From: JALHUB01 sp050010555
Lineage (GTDB): Bacteria > Chloroflexota > Dehalococcoidia > DSTF01 > JALHUB01
Direction of reading: 5' to 3'
NCBI GenBank assembly: GCA_050010555.1
Contig: JBEKKV010000022.1
Location: forward strand, 1 to 34,173
DNA: 34,173 nt
Shown: piece by piece, positions 17,310 to 23,264 of the stretch
Layout: every line of letters begins with the position of its first letter
Numbering within the stretch: the stretch's first letter is position 1
Translations under genes and position numbers: made by a program
The notes under the pieces: generated by a model
Told to the model about the DNA's origin: nothing
The model's database searches: none
What the model saw: only the letters and a program-made list of their open reading frames with translations

Positions 17310-17675
17310 CTAGCCCATCGCTATCGTCATGGCGTTGACCAGGTCTTGGGCATCGAATCGCAGCGACACCGTCACCTTCTGCGTCTTGCGCAGCGCCATC
17401 GCCACCAGGCGCAGCAGCCCCCCCGGCGCGATTCCCGCCACGATGATCTCGCCCTCCGGCCCTGGCTTCGGAGCGCTGAACCCCACCCGGTCCAGGCCGC
17501 GGCCGCTGTCGGCGCCGATGCGCATCGCCGCCACGATCGTCTCCCTCCCCTGTAGCTGCGCCATCTCGGGGACGCTCAGGATCGCGTTGTCGGAAAGCAT
17601 CGTCGCCGCCTCGCCGTAACGCTTGTTCTGAAGGTGGGCGATGAATCTGGCCGCGAGCTCCTCTCGCTTGTCCAT
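17310..17675 (-). CDS. NTF2-like (SnoaL-type) small protein
   Basis: Small protein of 121 residues with the pattern of an NTF2-like cone fold: N-terminal helices 'REELAARFIAHLQNKRYGEAATMLSDNAIL', a 'QGRETIVAAM' loop-helix typical of SnoaL-like proteins, then several beta strands. No catalytic residue set can be assigned, so the role is open. ATG 17675 is chosen because AAGGAG lies 6 bases upstream; an in-frame start at 17702 would lack this. It is the last gene of the sucC-sucD strand group, 29 bases beyond the sucD stop, and may be co-transcribed with it. Its end faces the NrtR-like gene with 40 bases between. Confidence 0.7.
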   Translation of the reverse strand: MDKREELAARFIAHLQNKRYGEAATMLSDNAILSVPEMAQLQGRETIVAAMRIGADSGRGLDRVGFSAPKPGPEGEIIVAGIAPGGLLRLVAMALRKTQKVTVSLRFDAQDLVNAMTIAMG

Positions 17676-17704
17676 GATCGGCTCCTTCCTCTGGCCTGCC
17701 ATCG

Positions 17705-18598
17705 TCAGCGACGCCGGCGAAGCACCTTCTCCGCCGTCCAGCCGATCTCCGCAGGGCTCTCGCAGATAATAGCGCCCGCCGCCGCAAGCGCTTCCTTTTT
17801 CGCCTGCGCCGTGCCCGTGTTGCCGGCTATTATCGCTCCGGCGTGTCCCATACGACGCCCCGGCGGCGCGGTGCTCCCCGCGATAAACGCGATGACCGGC
17901 TTGCCACCCCGTCCGGGCGTCATATCCGACTTGATGTACGCCGCCGCCTCCTGCTCGAACCCGCCGCCGATCTCGCCGATGAGCACAACCGCGGATGTGT
18001 CCTCGTCCGCCTGGAACGCCGTCAGCACGTCCTTCAGGCTCGTGCCGACGATCGGGTCGCCGCCGATGCCCACGCAGGTCGACTGGCCGATCCCGCGCTC
18101 GCTCAATTGCGCCACCGCCTCGTACACCAGCGTGCCGCTACGAGAGACGACGCCGACGTTGCCGGGCATGAAGACGTCCCCGGGCATGATACCGACCTTG
18201 CACTGGCCGGGCGTAATCACTCCCGGGCAGTTCGGGCCGATGAGTCGCACCTTGCTGCCGCGAAGCTGCCGTCTCACCGTCACCATGTCCAGCGTTGGTA
18301 CGCCCTCCGTGATGCAGACGATGACCGCCATTCCCGCGTCGTTCGCCTCCAGGATAGCGTCGGCCGCGCCCGGCGCCGGAACGAAGATGAGGCTGCAGTT
18401 GGCGCCCGTCTCCGCCACCGCATCGCGCACCGTGTTGAAGACGCGCACGCCTTCCGCCGTCTCGCCGCCGCGACCCGGAGTGACGCCGGCAACCACCTTC
18501 GTCCCGTAGTCGATGCAGCGACGTGTCTGGAAGCTGCCCTCCCGGCCCGTAATGCCTTGGACGAGCACGCGTGTCTTAGAGTTGACCAGAATCGACAT
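17705..18598 (-). CDS. sucD: Succinyl-CoA ligase, alpha subunit
   Basis: Alpha subunit (297 residues) of succinyl-CoA synthetase, the TCA-cycle enzyme that makes ATP or GTP from succinyl-CoA. Seen: the CoA-binding N-terminus 'VLVQGITGREGSFQT', 'GVTPGRGGE', 'GPNCPGVITPG', and the phosphohistidine His252 in 'RRMGHAGAIIAG'. The length is normal. The ATG at 18598 has no clear Shine-Dalgarno. The beta-subunit gene lies upstream on the same strand but is separated by 266 bases rich in palindromes, whereas these genes normally touch. A possible -10 (TATAGA) lies about 14 bases before the ATG, so sucD might have its own promoter. Confidence 0.97.
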   Translation of the reverse strand: MSILVNSKTRVLVQGITGREGSFQTRRCIDYGTKVVAGVTPGRGGETAEGVRVFNTVRDAVAETGANCSLIFVPAPGAADAILEANDAGMAVIVCITEGVPTLDMVTVRRQLRGSKVRLIGPNCPGVITPGQCKVGIMPGDVFMPGNVGVVSRSGTLVYEAVAQLSERGIGQSTCVGIGGDPIVGTSLKDVLTAFQADEDTSAVVLIGEIGGGFEQEAAAYIKSDMTPGRGGKPVIAFIAGSTAPPGRRMGHAGAIIAGNTGTAQAKKEALAAAGAIICESPAEIGWTAEKVLRRRR

Positions 18599-18864
18599 AA
18601 GCTACATTTCTATAGCGACTAAATCTCAGTTCTCCGGGATGAATCCCGCAGGCTTCGTCCGGCTCACTAATGCTAAGGCTGAACCTGCCCGCCGGCAGGC
18701 AGGGGTTTCAACCCTCAGAATTGTCCAAAAGCCCATCCGCCGGCGCCAAATGCTCACAGCCTCGCTGTCTCCACATTGCCCCGGCCTTCAGGCCGCGGTG
18801 CTGCCACTACCCAAGCCAAAACCGCTCTCATTGTCCTCTTCACTGTGCCAACAGCCTTCAGGCC
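18599..18864. other. Palindrome-rich spacer between sucC and sucD
   Basis: No gene is seen in these 266 bases. They hold an inverted repeat around 18637-18650 (CGGGAT-GA-ATCCCG), a 20-base palindrome with one mismatch (18684-18703), GGGTT-TC-AACCC (18703-18714), CGGCC-TTCA-GGCCG (18782-18795), and the string GCCTTCAGGCC twice, at 18784-18794 and 18854-18864. The local base composition is less GC-rich than in the flanking genes. Confidence 0.7.
18684..18703. repeat. 20-bp palindrome with core GCCGGC
   Basis: CCTGCC at 18684-18689 pairs with GGCAGG at 18698-18703 around the core GCCGGC (18691-18696); only 18690/18697 mismatches. Palindromes of this CCTGCC...GGCAGG type occur as dispersed intergenic repeats in several bacterial genomes (recalled, not searched). 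Only one copy is seen in this window. Confidence 0.75.
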
Positions 18865-20028
18865 TTATCGCCTCGCTGCCGCCACCGCCTTCTCCGCCGC
18901 TTCGCCGAGGCCTTGCGCGCGGATAAGCTCGCCCCCGTTCGCCGCCAGAATCCGCTCGCCGTCCTCGACGTTCGTGCCCGCCAGCCGCACGACGACCGGC
19001 ACGCTGATCTTCATCTGCTTCTGCGCGTCGACGACGCCCTGCGCAATCACGTCCACCCGCGCCATCCCGCCGAAAATGTTTATGAGAATCGCCTTCACGT
19101 TGGCGTCCGTCGTTAGTATCTTGAAGGCGTTCACCACCCGCGCCACGTCGTTCACCGTTCCGATGTCGAGGAAGTTGGCCGGCTCGCCGCCAGCCAGCTT
19201 GATAGCGTCCATCGTCGACATCGCCAGGCCGGCGCCGTTCACGACGCAGCCGATGTTGCCGGTAAGCTTGACATAATTGTTGACGCCCAGCTCCTGCGCC
19301 TGCACCTCCAGCGGGTCCTCCTCGCCGAGGTCGCGTAACTCGACGATCTCCGGATGCCGGAACAAGGCGTTGTCGTCGAAGTTCAGCTTCGCGTCCAGCG
19401 CAACGACGCGCCTGTCAGCAGTGACGACGAGCGGGTTGATCTCCGCCAGCGAGCAGTCGCAGGCGGCAAACGCCTTGTAGAGGCCGGACATAAGCGCCGT
19501 CGACGGCCGCAGCAAATCGCCGGCGAGTCCGAGGGCGAACGCAAGCTGCCGCGCCTGGAACGGCTGAAGCCCGACCGCGGCGTCGACTCGCACTCGCTGG
19601 ATGAGCTGCGGTGAGCTCGACGCCACCTCCTCGATCTCCATCCCGCCGGCCGAGCTGGCCATCACGACCGGGCTGGCCGTGGCGTTGTCGATGATGACGC
19701 TCAGGTAGAGCTCGCGCTCCGCCTTCATCTGCTCTTCGACGAGGACGCTTCGCACCAGCCGCCCTTCGGCGCCCGTCTGCGGCGTCACCAGCGTCATGCC
19801 GATAATGCGCGCTGCCGCTGCTTCCGCCTGTTTCGGCGTCTCGGCGAGAGCGATTCCGCCGCCTTTGCCGCGTCCGCCGGCATGCACCTGCGCCTTGACG
19901 ACGACCGGCCCGGCCAGCTCCTCGGCGACACGTCGCGCCTCAGCCGGCGTCGTCGCAACGCCGCCGCGCGGCACCGAAACGCCGAAATCGGCAAGGATGC
20001 GCTTCGCCTGGTACTCGTGGACCTTCAT
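18865..20028 (-). CDS. sucC: Succinyl-CoA ligase, beta subunit
   Basis: Beta subunit (387 residues) of succinyl-CoA synthetase, carrying the nucleotide-binding ATP-grasp domain. Seen: 'MKVHEYQAKRILADFGV' at the start, 'VVVKAQVHAGGRGKGGGI' (nucleotide contact), 'LAEINPLVVT' (metal ligands), 'LDAKLNFDDNALFRHPE', 'GNIGCVVNGAGLAMSTMD' and the C-terminal 'INIFGGMARVDVIAQG' (succinate/CoA ligase domain). Length and motifs are normal. ATG 20028 has only weak Shine-Dalgarno character. It is followed by the 266-base palindromic spacer and then sucD. On its 5' side, 53 bases away, begins the repeat array behind tRNA-Ser(UGA). Confidence 0.97.
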   Translation of the reverse strand: MKVHEYQAKRILADFGVSVPRGGVATTPAEARRVAEELAGPVVVKAQVHAGGRGKGGGIALAETPKQAEAAAARIIGMTLVTPQTGAEGRLVRSVLVEEQMKAERELYLSVIIDNATASPVVMASSAGGMEIEEVASSSPQLIQRVRVDAAVGLQPFQARQLAFALGLAGDLLRPSTALMSGLYKAFAACDCSLAEINPLVVTADRRVVALDAKLNFDDNALFRHPEIVELRDLGEEDPLEVQAQELGVNNYVKLTGNIGCVVNGAGLAMSTMDAIKLAGGEPANFLDIGTVNDVARVVNAFKILTTDANVKAILINIFGGMARVDVIAQGVVDAQKQMKISVPVVVRLAGTNVEDGERILAANGGELIRAQGLGEAAEKAVAAARR

Positions 20029-20081
20029 CTGTGTCGACTCGTTCCGTGGTCGGAGGGCGCGAATTCCGTTTCACGGCCAAT

Positions 20082-20231
20082 TGGCGGAGGGGGAGGGATT
20101 CTTGGCCGTCTGGCCGAGCCCCAGCCTCCATTTCCATTGCGTATCCTGGCGGAGGGGGAGGGATTCTTGGCCGTCTGGCCGAACCCCAGCCTCCATTTCC
20201 GTTGCATATCCTGGCGGAGGGGGAGGGATTC
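20082..20231 (-). repeat. 65-bp tandem repeats carrying the tRNA-Ser(UGA) 3' end
   Basis: The last 20 bases of the tRNA (T-loop part, acceptor 3' strand, G73, CCA; plus-strand 20212-20231) recur exactly at 20147-20166 and 20082-20101, a strict 65-base period. The 45-base spacers after the two extra copies are nearly identical, differing at a few positions near 20117/20182, 20136/20201 and 20141/20206. Read on the minus strand each extra unit shows GGGGTTC or GGGGCTC, a 14-base insert with GGCC-AGAC-GGCC, then GAATCCC, so it resembles a T-arm split by a hairpin. The units lie downstream of the tRNA in its own transcript direction. Confidence 0.92.
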
Positions 20232-20301
20232 GAACCCCCGGTCGCCCTGAGGCGACAGCGGTTTTCAAGACCGCCGCCTTAAGCCGCTCGGCCACCCCTC
20301 C
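20212..20301 (-). tRNA. tRNA-Ser (anticodon UGA)
   Basis: Class II tRNA of 90 bases with encoded CCA. On the minus strand the acceptor GGAGGGG pairs with CCCCTCC, followed by G73 and CCA. The anticodon loop CTTGAAA holds TGA at positions 34-36. A long variable arm (GTCGCC-TCA-GGGCGAC) and T-arm GGGGG-TTCGAAT-CCCTC follow. The long variable arm and G73 fit serine; it reads UCA and related codons. Two extra copies of its 3' end follow directly in a 65-base tandem array. Confidence 0.97.
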
Positions 20302-20315
20302 CGGCGCCAGTCGCC

Positions 20316-20345
20316 AGTATAAGGCAACGCCGAAATCGAGGTCAA
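20316..20345 (-). promoter_or_regulatory. Promoter of tRNA-Ser(UGA)
   Basis: On the minus strand TTGACC (20340-20345), an 18-base spacer and TATACT (20316-20321) end 14 bases before the tRNA 5' end. Confidence 0.75.
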
Positions 20346-20355
20346 CGAATACAAA

Positions 20356-20387
20356 CAAATGCCCCCGCTCAACGACGAGGGCATTTG
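20356..20387 (-). terminator. Terminator after the csrA-like gene
   Basis: On the minus strand CAAATGCCC pairs with GGGCATTTG (9 bp; plus-strand arms 20379-20387 and 20356-20364), followed by TTTGTATTC. It lies 18 bases after the csrA-like stop codon and before the tRNA-Ser promoter. Confidence 0.75.
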
Positions 20388-20404
20388 ATACACGTTGTCA
20401 GCGT

Positions 20405-20734
20405 TTAGTGGCTGGGATGACGGAACGGATGCGGCTCTACCGGCACCTTGCTCGCGTCTTCGACCGGGTGCGGCTCCACCGGCACCCCGTTCGTGTTTTC
20501 GACGCTTCGTCGCGTCAGCTCATCCCGCAGGATGATCAGGGACTCCGGCGCCTCGATCATGAACTTGATGTGACGGCCTTCCTTCGTCACGTCCACCACC
20601 AACTCTTCACCAATCTTAAACCTGACAACGCAGGCCTCTCGGCCCGTTCCGTGCGCAGAGACCACCTGAATGTTGATGTCATCGCCTACAGACAGGCTCT
20701 CGCCGGTTCTCCTTCTTAGAATCAGCCTACCCAC
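20405..20734 (-). CDS. csrA: CsrA-like protein with internal duplication and C-terminal tail
   Basis: Protein of 109 residues related to the RNA-binding translational regulator CsrA/RsmA (usually 55-75 residues). The N-terminus 'GRLILRRRTGESLSVGDDI' matches CsrA beta1-beta2, and 'FMIEAPESLIILRDEL' matches beta4-beta5 and the helix, with the RNA-contacting Arg kept. Between them are 24 extra residues. 'IGEELVVDVTKEG' in this insert again looks like CsrA beta2-beta3, so the protein may hold a duplicated hairpin. The tail carries 'VPVEPHP' twice, encoded by an imperfect 18-base DNA repeat at 20430-20447 and 20469-20486. GTG 20734 is preferred: AGAGG (20742-20746) lies 7 bases upstream and the protein then starts as CsrA does; a GTG at 20791 is less likely. 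No fliW or flagellar gene is nearby. Confidence 0.75.
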   Translation of the reverse strand: MGRLILRRRTGESLSVGDDINIQVVSAHGTGREACVVRFKIGEELVVDVTKEGRHIKFMIEAPESLIILRDELTRRSVENTNGVPVEPHPVEDASKVPVEPHPFRHPSH

Positions 20735-20805
20735 AGCAGCACCTCTTCCTCCGGCTGAACCTGTGGAAACGGCCCGGCTAGCCGGCTCCACTGACCACTA
20801 CCACT

Positions 20806-20811
20806 ATTATA
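20806..20811 (-). promoter_or_regulatory. -10 box of the csrA-like gene
   Basis: A perfect TATAAT on the minus strand lies about 70 bases before the GTG start; a second TATAAT is at 20829-20834. No good -35 is seen at 16-18 bases for the first. The AT-rich stretch 20806-20870 stands out in this GC-rich window. Confidence 0.5.
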
Positions 20812-20864
20812 GTCCACAGGCCAATTAAATTATAAATCCAAGCATAAAAAGTAGCAAGCAAAGA

Positions 20865-20914
20865 AAAACAAGGGTAGTGGGTCAGTTTGGAAACTGACCC
20901 ACTACCAAAACAAG
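20865..20914. mobile_element. 34-bp palindrome with 8-bp flanking direct repeat (probable IS/MITE remnant)
   Basis: Arms GGTAGTGGGTCAGTTT (20873-20888) and AAACTGACCCACTACC (20891-20906) are exact inverted repeats separated by GG. The palindrome is flanked immediately by AAAACAAG at 20865-20872 and again at 20907-20914, an exact 8-bp direct repeat. This is the form left by a transposon that duplicates 8 bp on insertion, here reduced to its two ends. Families such as ISL3, IS66 and IS1595 duplicate 8 bp; I cannot assign one. It could also act as a hairpin terminator read leftwards. Confidence 0.65.
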
Positions 20915-20992
20915 GTATCGAGGAGCATTCTTGCGGGGCAGGAATAGATAAAGGGCCTTCGCTATTGCTCTTTCTGCGTTCAGGGGCTATCA

Positions 20993-21063
20993 TCCCGCAC
21001 AGAACCCATCCCATGTGGGAGGTAAAGCGCAAAGAAGCGCCGACTTACCGTCGAACCGCGGGA
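20993..21063 (+). promoter_or_regulatory. Structured 5' leader before the surface-protein gene
   Basis: Three helices can be drawn: outer TCCCGC/GCGGGA (20993-20998 with 21058-21063); inner TCCC/GGGA (21009-21012 with 21017-21020); and GGTAA/TTACC (21021-21025 with 21045-21049) enclosing GCGC-AAAGAA-GCGC (21027-21040). The outer helix ends just before the AAGGAGGT ribosome site. The arrangement is a three-way junction, as in some riboswitches, but it matches no class I can name. Confidence 0.45.
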
Positions 21064-21076
21064 CAAGGAGGTCAAC

Positions 21077-21505
21077 GTGATACCAAAGAAACCCCTCACC
21101 GTTCTAGCTCTGCTGATTCTCGGGTCGGTCGCTACGATCAGCGCCACCGTCGGCCGTTCTGCAACCGCTGCCTCGCTCTTTTCAGCGCTCCCAGACGAAC
21201 AACCGACCGTTGCTGCCACGCCCCAGGGCCCACTACACCATCGCCACACAGCGACACCTATCGCGACGGTCACCCCCACGGTGACCACGACACCAACTGC
21301 CGCACCCAGCACCGCTCCATCGCCCACGGCGACGGCTATGCCCAGCGGCGGCGCTGGCCCACAAATACTCGCCCCGACCACCGGCGACGCATCGAGCGAT
21401 GGCGACAGCCTGCCTTTGGCGCCAATAGCGCTGACTTGCTTGCTCGGCGCGACTGCACTAACCGGCGCGGCCTACGTAAGCCGCACGAGCAGACGCCGTA
21501 GATAG
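21077..21505 (+). CDS. Thr/Pro-rich secreted protein with LPXTG-like C-terminal anchor
   Basis: Protein of 142 residues, not recognised as a named family. An N-terminal signal peptide (about 1-32) is followed by a low-complexity Thr/Pro/Ala-rich stretch (about 45-90) typical of exposed, possibly glycosylated stalks. The end shows 'APTTGD', a hydrophobic helix 'LAPIALTCLLGATALTGAAYV' and a basic tail 'RRRR', the order of a sortase sorting signal, although the motif is APTTG and not LPXTG. The start is GTG 21077 with a strong AAGGAGGT 4 bases upstream. The structured leader at 20993-21063 precedes it. A hairpin terminator follows. No sortase gene is in the window. Confidence 0.75.
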   Translation: MIPKKPLTVLALLILGSVATISATVGRSATAASLFSALPDEQPTVAATPQGPLHHRHTATPIATVTPTVTTTPTAAPSTAPSPTATAMPSGGAGPQILAPTTGDASSDGDSLPLAPIALTCLLGATALTGAAYVSRTSRRRR

Positions 21506-21529
21506 TAAGAAGCACTTTCGACCACATAT

Positions 21530-21557
21530 GAGGGGCGGCCACGCGGTCGCCCCTCTT
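21530..21557 (+). terminator. Hairpin terminator after the surface-protein gene
   Basis: GAGGGGCGGCC (21530-21540) pairs with GGTCGCCCCTC (21545-21555) over 11 bp with one G-T pair and loop ACGC. The following T-run is poor (TTGGCATCT), so efficiency is uncertain. Confidence 0.6.
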
Positions 21558-21622
21558 GGCATCTGTCGCTCGACGCGCATCACCCGACCCGCAGCGAAGT
21601 GCGGAAGTCGCCTTAGCGGGCC

Positions 21623-21651
21623 TTGTAGAGGCGATTCGCTGCAACTATGAT
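21623..21651 (+). promoter_or_regulatory. Promoter of the GYD gene
   Basis: TTGTAG (21623-21628), a 17-base spacer and TATGAT (21646-21651) lie 45 bases before the ATG at 21697. Confidence 0.6.
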
Positions 21652-21696
21652 GAAGACAAGACAGCGCGAGAACCTGGCCAGGGAAGGAGAGGACAA

Positions 21697-21975
21697 ATGG
21701 CGCTCTACATAATGCTCAGCAACCTCACGGATGAGGGCCGCAAGACCATAAAGGCACGCCCCGAACGCATCAAAGAAGTCAACAAAGAGGTCGAGTCCAT
21801 GGGTGGCAAAGTGCTCGCCCAGTACGCTACCCTCGGCCCCTACGACTTCGTAAACGTCATCGAAGCGCCGAACATTGACGTGGTCGTCAAGATCTCGGTC
21901 GAGCTCGGCTCCCGCGGCACGCTCCACTTGATGACGCTTCCCGCGATGACCATCGACCAGTTCATGATAAAGTAG
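21697..21975 (+). CDS. GYD domain protein
   Basis: Small protein of 92 residues of the GYD family (a ferredoxin-like alpha/beta fold, probably oligomeric, function not established). Seen: 'MALYIMLSNLTDEG', 'VESMGGKVLAQYATLGPYDFVNVIEAP' containing the name-giving Gly-Pro-Tyr-Asp variant of GYD, and a C-terminal strand-helix. The whole usual family length is present. ATG 21697 has an AGGAGAGG ribosome site a few bases upstream and its own promoter. Its stop lies 4 bases from the serS stop on the other strand, so the two genes converge with essentially no spacer. Confidence 0.88.
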   Translation: MALYIMLSNLTDEGRKTIKARPERIKEVNKEVESMGGKVLAQYATLGPYDFVNVIEAPNIDVVVKISVELGSRGTLHLMTLPAMTIDQFMIK

Positions 21976-21979
21976 CGCG

Positions 21980-23260
21980 TCACCCGGCTGGCCCAATGAC
22001 GCCGACCCCGCCCATATACGGTCTCAGCGTCTCCGGCACGACGACCGACCCGTCGCGCTGCTGATAGCTTTCCAGCACCGCCGCAAGCGTCCGCGGCAGC
22101 CCGAGCCCGGAGCCGTTCAGCGTATGCACGTACTCAGCCTTCGCGCCCCGCTCGCGGCGGAAGCGCAGCCCCGTGCGACGCGCCTGGAAATCGCCGCAGT
22201 TAGAACACGTGCTCACCTCCAGCCATTCGCCGCAACCCGGCGCCCACACCTCGACGTCGTACGCCTTCGTCGCCGAGAAGCCCAGGTCGCCGGTGCATAG
22301 CATCTTCACGCGGTGCGCCAGCCCCAGCCGGCGACAAGTCTCCTCCGCATCGCCGAGCAGCCGCTCCAGCTCCCCATCCGACTCTCCGGGCGCGCACAGC
22401 TTATACATCTCCACCTTGTCGAACTGGTGGCCGCGCTTGATGCCGCGCACGTCGCGGCCGGCGCTCATCTTCTCGCGCCGAAAGCACGGCGTGTAAGCGA
22501 CGTAACGGAGCGGCAGGGCGTCCGGCTCCAGGATCTCGTCGCGGTGCAGGTTCGTCAGCGGCACCTCCGCCGTCGGCACCAGCCAGAGATCGTCCTCCGC
22601 GTCGTGGTAAAGGTTGTCGCGGAACTTCGGTAGCTGCCCGGCGCCCCAGAGGCACTCCTCCTTGACGACGAAGGGCGGATAGACCTCCGTGTAGCCCTGC
22701 TCGGTGTGCAGGTCCAGCATCCAGGCGATGAGCGCCCTCTCCAGCCGCGCGCCGGCGCTCTTGAGCACGTAGAACCGCGATCCCGACAGCTTTACGCCGC
22801 GCTCGAAGTCGATGATGCCCAGCCGCTCGCCGATCTCCCAGTGTGGCCGCGGCTCGAAGTCGAATTCGAACGGTTGCCGCTCCTCCGTCCGGATGACGAC
22901 GTTCTCCTCTTCGCCGCCGCCGACGGGCGTGTCGGGATGCGGGATGTTCGGCAGCTCCAGCAGCAGCCCGCGCGTCCGCTCCTCCGCCGCCTTCAGCCGC
23001 GGCTCCAGCGCGTCGATCCGCTCCGACTTCGTCCGCATTTCGTCGATGAGCTGCTGGCGCTCCGCAGCGTCCCTGGTCGCGCCGATGCGCTTGCCCAACT
23101 CGTTACGCTCTGCTCGCAGCGCCTCCGACTCCACGAGCAGCTCCCGGCGCTCGGCGTCCAGGCGCAGCAGTCCGTTCAGGACCGCCTCTTCGCTGCCGCG
23201 GTCTCGCAGCGCCTTGCGAACGGCGTCCGGGTTCTCGCGCACGAACTGAAGGCTCAGCAA
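21980..23260 (-). CDS. serS: Seryl-tRNA synthetase
   Basis: Class II aminoacyl-tRNA synthetase of 426 residues that charges tRNA-Ser, two of which are encoded in this window. The N-terminal arm (about 1-105) is a long coiled coil ('LLRLDAERRELLVESEALRAERNELGKRIG') that grips the long variable arm of tRNA-Ser. Catalytic motifs: motif 2 'TPCFRREKMSAGRDVRGIKRGHQFDKVE' in two parts and motif 3 'NGSGLGLPRTLAAVLE'. The start is TTG 23260, with GGAGG 8 bases before it inside the end of the Nudix gene; no ATG fits the family N-terminus 'LSLQFVRENPDAVR'. It is translated right behind the Nudix gene (4-base gap). Confidence 0.97.
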   Translation of the reverse strand: MLSLQFVRENPDAVRKALRDRGSEEAVLNGLLRLDAERRELLVESEALRAERNELGKRIGATRDAAERQQLIDEMRTKSERIDALEPRLKAAEERTRGLLLELPNIPHPDTPVGGGEEENVVIRTEERQPFEFDFEPRPHWEIGERLGIIDFERGVKLSGSRFYVLKSAGARLERALIAWMLDLHTEQGYTEVYPPFVVKEECLWGAGQLPKFRDNLYHDAEDDLWLVPTAEVPLTNLHRDEILEPDALPLRYVAYTPCFRREKMSAGRDVRGIKRGHQFDKVEMYKLCAPGESDGELERLLGDAEETCRRLGLAHRVKMLCTGDLGFSATKAYDVEVWAPGCGEWLEVSTCSNCGDFQARRTGLRFRRERGAKAEYVHTLNGSGLGLPRTLAAVLESYQQRDGSVVVPETLRPYMGGVGVIGPAG

Positions 23261-23264
23261 TGCG

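Noticed and set aside
20082..20231. Regular 65-bp repeats as a small CRISPR array
   Set aside because: The repeated part is the 3' end of the adjacent tRNA and the spacers are nearly identical to each other; no cas gene is near.
20993..21063. Class I c-di-GMP riboswitch
   Set aside because: Two short matching strings are present, but the conserved GGGCAAACC segment and the tetraloop-receptor layout are missing; kept only as an unnamed structured leader.
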